A stretch of DNA of 11,239 bases from Gammaproteobacteria bacterium (GCA_024280785.1 JAJRPK010000120.1:1-11239); one strand, 5' to 3'; positions 1-7,150 are shown, counted from the first letter of the stretch. The notes: a model not told the origin generated them from the letters alone. A program made the numbers and translations.

Positions 1-139
1 AACTGGCAGAAGCGCCGCCGTAGTAATTAGCTTTCTCTACAATCAGCACCTCGCCGTTAACGTCTGCCGCACGACAAGCCGCGGTTAGTGCTCCCGCTCC
101 ACTGCCGACGACGACGACGTCTACCTCGTGATCCCACAT
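1..139 (-). CDS. FAD-dependent dehydrogenase, N-terminal fragment (3-ketosteroid dehydrogenase / fumarate reductase flavoprotein type)
   Basis: Reading the minus strand from the ATG at 139-137 gives 46 codons with no stop before the window edge, so the gene is cut and its C-terminal part lies to the left. The start is MWDHEVDVVVVGSGAGA, a classic Rossmann beta-alpha-beta with G12-x-G14-x-G16. An acidic residue (E35) ends the second strand, where it binds the FAD ribose, and EK...YYGGASAS follows. The EK-x(4)-GG-x-S pattern is typical of the flavoprotein family that includes 3-ketosteroid delta-1-dehydrogenase and fumarate reductase/succinate dehydrogenase. Such enzymes move hydride between a carbon-carbon bond and FAD. 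The catalytic domain is not visible, so substrate specificity is open. Four consecutive GTC codons encode VVVV. It is divergent from the gene at 269 with a 129-bp gap. The oxygenase and ligase genes nearby make a steroid- or terpenoid-type role plausible but unproven. Confidence 0.85.
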   Translation of the reverse strand, partial: MWDHEVDVVVVGSGAGALTAACRAADVNGEVLIVEKANYYGGASAS

Positions 140-197
140 GTTTATTAACTCGCTTTTTATCAAATTATCGTGCATCCTATCATAATAAACATTGCAA

Positions 198-217
198 CCC
201 GATGGTTTTATATCGGG
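198..217. promoter_or_regulatory. Inverted repeat in divergent intergenic region (candidate operator)
   Basis: CCCGAT at 198-203 and ATCGGG at 212-217 are perfect 6-bp inverted arms separated by 8 bp. The element sits between the divergent flavoprotein gene (start 139) and the two-domain protein gene (start 269), about 50 bp upstream of the latter, where a regulator site would be expected. A TTGCAA hexamer immediately precedes it, but no well-spaced -10 box was found. It could equally form a small RNA hairpin in the leader. Function is inferred only from symmetry and position. Confidence 0.3.
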
Positions 218-268
218 CTCACGAACATTAACTGCGCAACAGATACTTCACACAGGACCAAGCACTCG

Positions 269-1585
269 ATGAAAGATTATAGCGGCCCGCTGCGCCCCGA
301 CTTTAGCTGGAATATGCTGGACAAAAAAATTCTCGCCCGCTTTGGTCGTGAAATCATGCTGTTCAACCAAGTACATGACCGCGCAATTATGCCCATAATT
401 GGCAGTCAGGGAACCATGAAAACTATTACAGATGTTGCGATTGACGAGTGGATGGGCGCGAGTCCCATTTACAATCTGCGCAATCGAATGCTGCACAACA
501 TAAACGGTGACGGAGTCGACGTCATCATGAAAGGGTTTCAATTGGATATCGGCGCGCCGCATATGTGGCTCAAGTTTCACTTTGACGTGCGATCTCACGA
601 CTTAGGTTATTTTTGGCTCACCTCCTGTGGTGCTTACAATCACGTACGAGCGCTGACCAAAGGCGACAAAGAATCCGAAACCCAAATTTGTGTTCACATG
701 GAAGACCCGACTTTCGACGCTACTGTCATGGCCGTTAATGCCGCCGCCCGCTGCATTCCCATTTTTCGGCCTCCTCACGGAAAAGAAATCCCCGCTGAGG
801 GCCCATGTCGATGGACGGTAAAAATCGAGAATGATATCGGCTTGGTAGAAGAGAACGAAGTAACCGAAATTGTGCGTCAATCTCGTGCAAGCAAATTCGA
901 GTTTTCCGACACACGCCCTATGCAAGAGAATGGTGCTGCGTCTGAAGATGATGGCGGGATGATAGATTACTCTGGCGAATTCAAGCGCGATTTCAAACTT
1001 GAAGACCTATGCAAAAAAACCTTACAGTTACAAGTTAAGGAATTTGCCTTAGACGTGCATTTACTCCAACGTGCGTGCTATCACGGACTGGAAAAACACC
1101 TGGGTAAAGATGCGATTTCCGGCCTACTCTCGGAACACTGGGCGGCGATGGCTCCTATATACCAAACCCGTCTGCGTAAATTATTTGCTATTGAGGGCGA
1201 TGATATGACCGCCATTCTTAAACTTTTACAGCTGGATCACCATTTTGTTCCCGAGTATGTAAAAATTGGAGTGGAGCTTGTCGACGAATTTCATGGCAAA
1301 TTCTGGATTAATGAATGCGAAGCGGTTAACGATGGTGAGCTGGCGGGAATGCTTACTGGGTTATGGCAAGGGAATACTCTAGGACTACAAGAAGCCATTC
1401 AATCCATTAATCCCCGAGCGACAGTGAAGTTAATCAAAGCCAGTTCTGATGCTAACGCTAAGCTAATGTACGAGATAACGATCGACCCACTCGCTGAGCC
1501 CGCCCCGATTTCTGATTTCGCTGGGCTTGTCGGTATAAACGGGTTAAACGAAGCTGATTTATCAGAACACATTTACCAGTACTAA
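269..1585 (+). CDS. Unrecognised protein with two tandem copies of one domain
   Basis: A 438-residue protein that I cannot assign to a named family. The ATG at 269 is preferred over an upstream GTG at 170. It has an AGGA 11 bases upstream, the protein then begins MKDYSGPLRPDF, and the second copy begins in the same style with MIDYSGEFKRDF at residue 231. The two halves align without gaps at an offset of 230 residues: W61/W291, PIY 66-68/296-298, R71/R301, R73/R303, GD 80-81/310-311, K88/K318, QLD 91-93/321-323, K102/K332, FW 115-116/345-346, C120/C350 and N124/N354. Copy 1 also has C141, H143 and C162, which copy 2 lacks. There is no signal peptide or membrane segment, so it is probably cytoplasmic. 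It lies 98 bp upstream of the PQQ dehydrogenase and may share its transcript. A catalytic first half with a structural or regulatory second half is possible, but no function is claimed. Confidence 0.85.
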   Translation: MKDYSGPLRPDFSWNMLDKKILARFGREIMLFNQVHDRAIMPIIGSQGTMKTITDVAIDEWMGASPIYNLRNRMLHNINGDGVDVIMKGFQLDIGAPHMWLKFHFDVRSHDLGYFWLTSCGAYNHVRALTKGDKESETQICVHMEDPTFDATVMAVNAAARCIPIFRPPHGKEIPAEGPCRWTVKIENDIGLVEENEVTEIVRQSRASKFEFSDTRPMQENGAASEDDGGMIDYSGEFKRDFKLEDLCKKTLQLQVKEFALDVHLLQRACYHGLEKHLGKDAISGLLSEHWAAMAPIYQTRLRKLFAIEGDDMTAILKLLQLDHHFVPEYVKIGVELVDEFHGKFWINECEAVNDGELAGMLTGLWQGNTLGLQEAIQSINPRATVKLIKASSDANAKLMYEITIDPLAEPAPISDFAGLVGINGLNEADLSEHIYQY

Positions 1586-1603
1586 AATATCTATTGCAAT
1601 ATC

Positions 1604-1640
1604 TCACTGGCTATACGTCACTGGCTATACGACACTGGCA
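1604..1640 (+). repeat. 14-bp tandem repeat upstream of the PQQ dehydrogenase gene
   Basis: TCACTGGCTATACG occurs at 1604-1617 and again directly at 1618-1631, followed by a partial third unit ACACTGGCA at 1632-1640. It lies in the 98-bp gap between the stop of the two-domain protein (1585) and the PQQ dehydrogenase start (1684). It may be a recent slippage duplication or a pair of regulator half-sites on one face of the DNA. The sequence does not decide between these. Confidence 0.7.
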
Positions 1641-1683
1641 ATGCACCCAATATATTCAAATAGCACACGAAGAGAATTATTTT

Positions 1684-3747
1684 ATGCCAAAGTTTTTCAC
1701 CTCCGCCCTTTTGTTAACGGCAAAAATAGTTTTAATTTCAGTGCTCCTTATTAGCTGCAGCGGAAAACCAAACCCTATCGACTACTCTGGCCCGATTGCC
1801 GATTGGCCATCCATTGGTGGCCACCCGGGAGGTCAGCGATTCTCTCCACTAACGCAAATTACTAACGACAATGTTGATCAACTCAAGGTCGCGTGGACTT
1901 ATCACACGGGCGATGTCTCGAACGGCAATTTAAAACACGGCCCCACCGCCTTTCAAGCCACACCCATAGTCGTTGACGGTGCTATGTACTTCTGTACGCC
2001 GTTTAATCGTGTTATATCTCTGGACCCGGAAACCGGCGCCGAGCTGTGGATCTATGATCCTGCCATTGACCTAACGGGAGTGTATACGCCCAGCTGTCGA
2101 GGGGTTAGCTATTGGCAAGATCCTCAGTACGGCAGTTTTCAGCAAGACAATAACCAGCAAGATAATAGTCAGCAAGACAGTAATCGTAGCTGCTCATCCA
2201 GAATTCTCACCGGCACATTAGATGCAAGATTGATTGCTATTGATGCAAAGAGCGGAAACGTCTGTAAGGATTTTGGTGTCAACGGCGCAGTTAACTTACT
2301 CGACAACTTGGGTGATGTTCGAGCCGGGGAGTATTACGTAACCTCGGCACCTGCCATTATCAACGACCTTGTGATTACTGGTGCTTACGTGCAGGATGGC
2401 CAACGCGTAGACGCACCTTCGGGAGTCGTCCGTGCTTTCGATGTTAGAACCGGCGAATTACGCTGGGCCTACGATCCTGTTCCCCCCGACTCTGTTGCTA
2501 TCACCGCAGAGCAGGCTAAAGCTGGCGCCATCTTTACCCGTGCAACACCAAATACCTGGGGAAACATTTCTGTGGACGCCCAACGTGGGATTGTCTACCT
2601 ACCTACAGGTAACTCCCAACCCGATCATTACGGCGGCAAAGAACGAGGCAACATGGACCATTACGGCACCTCAGTCATTGCGGTAGATGCCATGACTGGC
2701 AAACGAATATGGAACTTTCAGGCAGTACACCACGATATTTGGGATTGGGATATCGCCGCTCAGCCCGTCACGTTTGAACAACACGGGGAAACACCCGGCG
2801 TTATCATTGCTACCAAAATGGGCCACATTTTTCTACTCAATCGAGAAACGGGCGAGCCATTGTTTGCCGTTGAAGAACGCCCCGTACCACAGACTCGGGT
2901 GACCGGCGAATACACGGCTCCGACCCAGCCCTTTCCTACGCTACCCAAACCTCTACAAAAAGAAATTATTACTGAAGATGATATTTGGGGTATTTACCCT
3001 GGCGACAGAGGCAAATGTATAGAACAATTTAATAAGTATGATTATCAAGGAATGTTTACCCCTCCTTCTCCCGATGAATTCGCTCTGCTGTGGCCAGGTC
3101 TTGGCGGCGGCGTCAATTGGGGCTCGGTCTCGGTCAATCCACAAAGTAATATTCTTTTAGTCAATTCTATGCGGGTTCCCTACACAGTAAAACTTGTTCC
3201 CCGAGAGCAAGCGGGTAAGTTAGACGGTAGCGACATGGTTGGATCCAGCCCGCAGGAAGGAACGCCCTACGTCGTTATTCGTGGTGGCTTTCTATCTGAA
3301 CACAATACACCCTGTACTGCTCCACCGTGGGGAGTTCTTACGGCGATTAATTTAGACACCGGAGAGACCTTGTGGGAAAAACCCTTGGGCAATTTAAAAA
3401 AGTTAGCACCTTTTGGCGTCGGCGGCTTTTTCAACTGGGGTACGCCTAATACTGGCGGTACTTTACAGACAGCCAGTCAATTAGTTTTTGTTGCCGCGAC
3501 ACTCGATGGTTATATTCGTGCTTTTGATACGGAATCGGGAGATTTGAGATGGCAAGCAACACTGCCAGCACCGGCGCAAGCTACCCCGATGAGCTATCGG
3601 CTCTCCAAAACAGGCAAGCAGTATATTGCTATTGCAGCAGGTGGGCATGGCCCCCTTGCCTATGCCGCCAAAGGGCCAGATAAAGTCGGCGAACTACTCA
3701 GCGATACCCTAGTGGTGTATAGCTTGAAGGATAGCAACGAAGATTAA
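1684..3747 (+). CDS. PQQ-dependent dehydrogenase, lipoprotein (glucose/quinate dehydrogenase-like beta-propeller)
   Basis: A 687-residue quinoprotein expected to oxidise an alcohol, sugar or similar substrate in the periplasm using PQQ. The start at 1684 is chosen because GAAGAGAA lies just upstream and the product then begins with a signal peptide ending LLIS-C25, a lipobox. Ser at +2 suggests outer-membrane sorting. The propeller begins near residue 40 (DWPSIGGHPGGQRFSPL, family signature). HHDIWDWD at 349-356 matches the membrane glucose dehydrogenase segment that carries its catalytic Asp, and K378 in TKMGHIF matches its PQQ-contacting Lys. No CXXCH haem c site and no multi-pass N-terminal membrane domain are present, so the electron acceptor is unclear. 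A Q/D/N-rich repeat interrupts residues 153-167. The gene ends convergently on the SnoaL-like gene. Assignment to the PQQ family is firm; the substrate is unknown. Confidence 0.93.
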   Translation: MPKFFTSALLLTAKIVLISVLLISCSGKPNPIDYSGPIADWPSIGGHPGGQRFSPLTQITNDNVDQLKVAWTYHTGDVSNGNLKHGPTAFQATPIVVDGAMYFCTPFNRVISLDPETGAELWIYDPAIDLTGVYTPSCRGVSYWQDPQYGSFQQDNNQQDNSQQDSNRSCSSRILTGTLDARLIAIDAKSGNVCKDFGVNGAVNLLDNLGDVRAGEYYVTSAPAIINDLVITGAYVQDGQRVDAPSGVVRAFDVRTGELRWAYDPVPPDSVAITAEQAKAGAIFTRATPNTWGNISVDAQRGIVYLPTGNSQPDHYGGKERGNMDHYGTSVIAVDAMTGKRIWNFQAVHHDIWDWDIAAQPVTFEQHGETPGVIIATKMGHIFLLNRETGEPLFAVEERPVPQTRVTGEYTAPTQPFPTLPKPLQKEIITEDDIWGIYPGDRGKCIEQFNKYDYQGMFTPPSPDEFALLWPGLGGGVNWGSVSVNPQSNILLVNSMRVPYTVKLVPREQAGKLDGSDMVGSSPQEGTPYVVIRGGFLSEHNTPCTAPPWGVLTAINLDTGETLWEKPLGNLKKLAPFGVGGFFNWGTPNTGGTLQTASQLVFVAATLDGYIRAFDTESGDLRWQATLPAPAQATPMSYRLSKTGKQYIAIAAGGHGPLAYAAKGPDKVGELLSDTLVVYSLKDSNED
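2140..2184 (+). repeat. Three in-frame 15-bp repeats (QQDNN-like) in the PQQ dehydrogenase
   Basis: Units at 2140-2154, 2155-2169 and 2170-2184 follow the consensus CAGCAAGAYARTARY and encode QQDNN, QQDNS and QQDSN in frame (residues 153-167). They form a hydrophilic low-complexity insert in a propeller loop between a segment with CRGVSYW and one with C-SSRILTGTLDARL. Copy number could vary by slippage in multiples of five residues without breaking the frame. Confidence 0.85.
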
Positions 3748-4133
3748 CCCAGCCCCCCAGCCGCCGCCAACACTTCTGCAGCATAGCGGGAGTCATTGTA
3801 TTCTTTTGCCATTTTTATTTTCCCGTTTTCGAACAAGAATAAAAAGTGGTAGGTGTTTTGGTAAGTCTCTCCATTGATCAGATCGGCATAAGACTCTGCC
3901 TCTATGGCCACTCGGTCGTCTTCTGCTGTTATGCCTTTAACAGTCATTTGACAGTCCCCTTTGGTAAGAGAACCAAAGGCACTCATTATCTCAAGAAATT
4001 TCTGTTTGGGAACGATGCCCATCCCCGGTACCCACCAACATATGTCTGACGTTATAAGAGATTCATCGAGAATACCTTTGCCAATCTGCTCAATCATTCT
4101 TAGTGCCGTAAGCTTGTTGTCTTCAACTGTCAT
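3744..4133 (-). CDS. SnoaL-like / NTF2-fold protein (ketosteroid-isomerase-like superfamily)
   Basis: A 129-residue protein of the size and pattern of the SnoaL/NTF2-like superfamily. An N-terminal helix (residues 5-22) is followed by SDICWWVPGMG (29-39), a helix KQKFLEIM, and then the curved sheet ending HFLFLFENGKIKMAKEYND. Members act as isomerases, epoxide hydrolases, cyclases or non-catalytic binding proteins, usually on cyclic hydrophobic substrates. The true ketosteroid isomerase catalytic set cannot be assigned here, so the enzymatic role is left open. The start at 4133 has an AAAAGGG run about 7 bases upstream. The gene is divergent from the Rieske oxygenase, and its stop overlaps that of the PQQ gene within the palindrome TTAA (3744-3747). 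Family assignment is confident; function is inferred from context. Confidence 0.85.
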   Translation of the reverse strand: MTVEDNKLTALRMIEQIGKGILDESLITSDICWWVPGMGIVPKQKFLEIMSAFGSLTKGDCQMTVKGITAEDDRVAIEAESYADLINGETYQNTYHFLFLFENGKIKMAKEYNDSRYAAEVLAAAGGLG

Positions 4134-4269
4134 TTTTTTACCCTTTTATGAATGATGATGAATAGGTCTTAGCGATAAAAGCGAGCGAAAAATTCAAACT
4201 ATCCTAGCCATCCTTTAGCAATGAATAACAGGATAATCGCTTAATGCCAATACTTTTTTGCTCCAAATT

Positions 4270-4295
4270 AAAATTTATAACTAAAATTTATAACT
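4270..4295 (+). repeat. 13-bp AT-rich tandem repeat
   Basis: AAAATTTATAACT occurs twice in direct succession (4270-4282 and 4283-4295) in the divergent intergenic region. It sits about 110-135 bp upstream of the Rieske gene start, where an AT-rich UP-like or nucleoid-protein-binding element could act. Function is inferred only from position. Confidence 0.65.
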
Positions 4296-4329
4296 ATAGA
4301 TAAAAAAGTTATGTTGCAATGTTTTATTA

Positions 4330-4405
4330 TTGACTTAGTCGATGTTATTGCGTACTTTGAGTCCTATATTAAGTCATATTTTGACATATATTACGAGGAT
4401 ACATC
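4330..4405 (+). promoter_or_regulatory. Candidate promoter and operator region of the Rieske-ligase-P450 run
   Basis: TTGACT at 4330-4335 with TACTTT at 4353-4358 gives a 17-bp spacer and a plausible but imperfect sigma-70 promoter. Small dyads overlap it: GACT-T-AGTC at 4332-4340 and GTCA-N5-TGAC at 4373-4385. These could be a regulator site covering the promoter and the presumed transcription start. A good ribosome site GAGGA at 4395-4399 lies six bases before the ATG at 4406. The rest of the 272-bp gap (4134-4329) is AT-rich, with a 13-bp tandem repeat and no gene. No experimental support is available from sequence alone. Confidence 0.35.
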
Positions 4406-5341
4406 ATGAGTCGCTTTCCCTTTCCTTTGCCATACGGCTGGTTTCAAGTGGGATACAGTAGTGAACTAGTCAGCGGTGACGTAACCCAAGTCCGCTATTT
4501 CGGTCAAGACCTGGTGCTATGGCGTGATGATAACGGCACCGCTCATTTGCAAGACACTTATTGTCCTCATATGGGTGCGAATCTTGCTGTCGGTGGGATA
4601 GTTAAAGGTGATTTGATTCAATGCCCTTTTCATCACTGGCGCTTTGATGGCGATGGCAACGTAGCAGAAATTGACTACGCCGAGAATTTGAACAAAAGTG
4701 CCTGCCTTAAAACCTACCCGCTACAAGAATATTACGGCGTTCTGATGGCTTGGTATCATCCTCAAGACGAAGCCCCTAAATGGGACCTACCGCCTATTCC
4801 CGAGTGTGAAGACAACGATTGGATAGGGCCATTAAGTAAAGCTCACACAATAAAAACTTGCCTGCAAGAAATGTCAGAAAATACGGCTGATGCACCACAT
4901 TTTGAAACCATCCACCAGCACCCCGGCGCAGCACATTACGACGTTTTTAAATTTGAAGGGCCGAGCATGATAATGCGCAGCACGCAAAAATTTCCCAGCT
5001 CAAAAGGCCCTGTTGATGGCACACTGGATACAACCACTCTAGGCTTTGGTTGGTCGACCGTTAGATATAACACTTTAATTAAGATGATGATGCTAACCAC
5101 CAATGCTCCCATCGACGATGACACTATAGAGCAGCATTTTCACGTCTGGTACCATAACCCCGATAAAGACGCAAAAACGGATCGCATTGGCCAAGCCTTT
5201 TACAAAGAGGTTAACCGACAACTCACCCAAGACATCCCCATCTGGGAGAATAAAGTGTACCGGGAAAATCCCAATTTTTGCGATGGTGACGGCCCCATTA
5301 CTAAATTTCGAAAATGGGCTTCGCAGTTCTATGCCGTTTGA
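4406..5341 (+). CDS. Rieske non-haem iron oxygenase, alpha subunit (KshA / cholesterol-desaturase-like)
   Basis: A 311-residue terminal oxygenase. The Rieske [2Fe-2S] site is C53-P-H55 with C73-P-F-H76, separated by 17 residues. The mononuclear iron site is N159-x2-D162-x2-H165-x4-H170 in SENTADAPHFETIH, with D276 in QDIPIWENK as the likely distal carboxylate ligand. The layout and the C-terminal QDIPIWENK resemble monooxygenases acting on sterol-type substrates (3-ketosteroid 9-alpha-hydroxylase KshA and the DAF-36/Neverland type), although it is shorter than KshA. Expected chemistry is hydroxylation or desaturation using electrons from a separate reductase, which is not in the window. The ATG at 4406 has a strong GAGGA six bases upstream. 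It heads a plus-strand run with the ligase and P450. Family assignment is firm; substrate is inference. Confidence 0.93.
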   Translation: MSRFPFPLPYGWFQVGYSSELVSGDVTQVRYFGQDLVLWRDDNGTAHLQDTYCPHMGANLAVGGIVKGDLIQCPFHHWRFDGDGNVAEIDYAENLNKSACLKTYPLQEYYGVLMAWYHPQDEAPKWDLPPIPECEDNDWIGPLSKAHTIKTCLQEMSENTADAPHFETIHQHPGAAHYDVFKFEGPSMIMRSTQKFPSSKGPVDGTLDTTTLGFGWSTVRYNTLIKMMMLTTNAPIDDDTIEQHFHVWYHNPDKDAKTDRIGQAFYKEVNRQLTQDIPIWENKVYRENPNFCDGDGPITKFRKWASQFYAV

Positions 5342-5372
5342 CAGATCAGAAATACAAGTTCATGAGCAAATG

Positions 5373-5388
5373 GCGCTTGCTTAAGCGC
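5373..5388 (+). other. Intercistronic hairpin between Rieske and ligase genes
   Basis: GCGCTT at 5373-5378 and AAGCGC at 5383-5388 are perfect 6-bp inverted arms with a 4-base GCTT loop. It lies 31 bp after the Rieske stop. No T-run follows, so it does not look like an intrinsic terminator. It may be a processing or stabilising hairpin that allows different expression of the two genes. Confidence 0.4.
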
Positions 5389-5479
5389 AATACCGGTGTT
5401 TATCCCCAGAAAAGCATCTGAGGCATGGATGCCACGCGATTCATCACTACAATTTAATCACTACTACAGTATAAAAATA

Positions 5480-7108
5480 ATGAATCAATTAGATTTGCAA
5501 GGCGGACAACAGCGAACGTTAGGGAACATAATTCGCTTACAAGCCAACTCTGTCCCCAATATCACAGCAATAATAACCGGCAACTCACGATACAGCTATC
5601 GAGAGTTAAACGATCGTGCAAATTCCTATGCCGCAGGATTTTCTGCTTTAGGTGTTAAACACAACGATACTGTCTGTATTCTGATGGAGAGCTGTCCGGA
5701 ATTTATTTTTGCGGTCTACGGACTGTCAAAATTAGGAGCCATCTGGGTTCCTGTCAACACTGATTATCGTGGTGAATGGTTATCATCGACCTTTACCGAC
5801 AGCCTGGCAAAAGTTTTACTTACCGATGCCAAGTACTTTAAAAAAGTACAAGAGCTCCCAAGCACCGGATTTGATTCTATCGTCGTTCATGGCCTTGATA
5901 CCAACGACGCTCATAGCCTTAACGATGCAGAAGTTTCTGCCCTGTCGAATTTGGAAAAGTACTCCTGCAAAGAATACCTCAACGAAGCAATTTATTACGG
6001 AGACACTGCTGCGGTGACGTGGACCTCTGGTACTACAGGCCGATCCAAGGGCGTTATGCTCAGCCATAGCAACTGGATAACCTCCGCCGAATCTTCCTGT
6101 GCCAGCGCCGACTTTCAGCCCGGGGATGTAGTGTATAACTGCCTACCGTTGTACAACGCCGCCGCTTGGACTGCGAATATTTTTCGTGCCCACTACGCGG
6201 GTGTCACATTAGCCTTTGACGACCATTTTTCTGTGGGCAACTTTTGGCAACGCATTCGATTTTTTAATGCCACCCACACTATGACCCTTGGCAGCATGGC
6301 CATATTTATATGGAACTTAGCAGAACAAAATGACGACAGTGATAACACTCTACGCCACGCGATGATGGTGCCTATCCCTGAAGACTTAATAGATCCCTTT
6401 AAAAAACGCTTTGGCATGCAAACAATCCATAGCCATAGTTACGGCCAAAGTGAAGCCATGGTGACAATGGTTCCCCCGCTATCCGGGAAACTGGGCCGTA
6501 AAGCCAACTGCCTTGGCGTAGAAGCCCCAACTGTTGAAGTAACATTACTCGATGATGACGACCAACCCACTCCTCAAGGAGAGGTCGGGGAACTGTGTGT
6601 CAGACCACGCAAACCTTATGCAATATTTAACGGCTATTTTAACGACCCGGAAACCACTAATCGCACGTTACGGAACCTCTGGCACCATACAGGTGATTTA
6701 GGACGAAAGGATAAGGATGGCGATTATTTCTTTGCCGATCGAAAAGCTGATTTTATTCGTTATAAAGGCCGCAACATCTCATCAGTACAGGTCGAAGGTG
6801 TTATGCGCAAGCATCCTGCCATTGCCGATATTGCGATATTCGGAATCACTAGCGAAGAACTTAAGTCCGAGGCCGAAATAATGGCCGCGGTTATACTGAA
6901 TGAGGGACAAAGTATTAGCGCAGAAAAGCTCGCTCGCTTTGTTAATGATAATGCCCCTTATTTTTTTGTCCCACGATATATTGAGTTTGTACAAGAATTT
7001 CCCACCACTCCGAACGGTAAAATTCAAAAATACAAACTGCGTGACAAGGGCATAAGCAGTAATACCTGGGATGCAAAAAAAGCCAACTTTAAAGTTAATC
7101 GAGATTAA
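5480..7108 (+). CDS. AMP-binding acyl-CoA synthetase / ATP-dependent acyl-CoA ligase
   Basis: A 542-residue ANL-superfamily enzyme that adenylates a carboxylate and transfers it to CoA. Motifs in order: P-loop TSGTTGRSKG (182-191), YGQSE (321-325, a YGxTE variant), TGDLG (404-408) with ATP-binding D406, DRKADFIRYKGRNIS (420-434), and PTTPNGKIQK with the catalytic lysine K514 near the C-terminus. Length is normal for the family. The start is uncertain. The ATG at 5480 gives the usual short leader before the RTLGNIIRLQA segment but has no clear ribosome site. An in-frame ATG at 5429 has GAGG five bases upstream and would add 17 residues. A GTG at 5396 is less likely. It follows the Rieske gene and precedes the P450 by 42 bp, so cotranscription is likely. 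It probably activates an acid formed by the oxidative steps, but the substrate cannot be read from sequence. Confidence 0.93.
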   Translation: MNQLDLQGGQQRTLGNIIRLQANSVPNITAIITGNSRYSYRELNDRANSYAAGFSALGVKHNDTVCILMESCPEFIFAVYGLSKLGAIWVPVNTDYRGEWLSSTFTDSLAKVLLTDAKYFKKVQELPSTGFDSIVVHGLDTNDAHSLNDAEVSALSNLEKYSCKEYLNEAIYYGDTAAVTWTSGTTGRSKGVMLSHSNWITSAESSCASADFQPGDVVYNCLPLYNAAAWTANIFRAHYAGVTLAFDDHFSVGNFWQRIRFFNATHTMTLGSMAIFIWNLAEQNDDSDNTLRHAMMVPIPEDLIDPFKKRFGMQTIHSHSYGQSEAMVTMVPPLSGKLGRKANCLGVEAPTVEVTLLDDDDQPTPQGEVGELCVRPRKPYAIFNGYFNDPETTNRTLRNLWHHTGDLGRKDKDGDYFFADRKADFIRYKGRNISSVQVEGVMRKHPAIADIAIFGITSEELKSEAEIMAAVILNEGQSISAEKLARFVNDNAPYFFVPRYIEFVQEFPTTPNGKIQKYKLRDKGISSNTWDAKKANFKVNRD

Positions 7109-7150
7109 AACCACCCGACAAAACCAGCCCTCTAAGCGGACAAGTTGATA

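Noticed and set aside
170..268. GTG start at 170 extending the two-domain protein by 33 residues
   Set aside because: There is no ribosome site, the added residues have no counterpart in the second domain copy, and it would swallow the intergenic dyad.
1594..1683. TTG start at 1594 extending the PQQ dehydrogenase
   Set aside because: It would bury the lipoprotein signal peptide behind 30 residues encoded partly by the tandem repeat; the ATG at 1684 has a ribosome site.
2140..2184. Short repeats as CRISPR or mobile-element signal
   Set aside because: The units are contiguous, without spacers, in frame and inside an intact gene.
4381..4386. Perfect TTGACA as a -35 box
   Set aside because: It is only 20 bases before the Rieske ATG and covers the space just upstream of the ribosome site, so the matching -10 would fall at the start codon.
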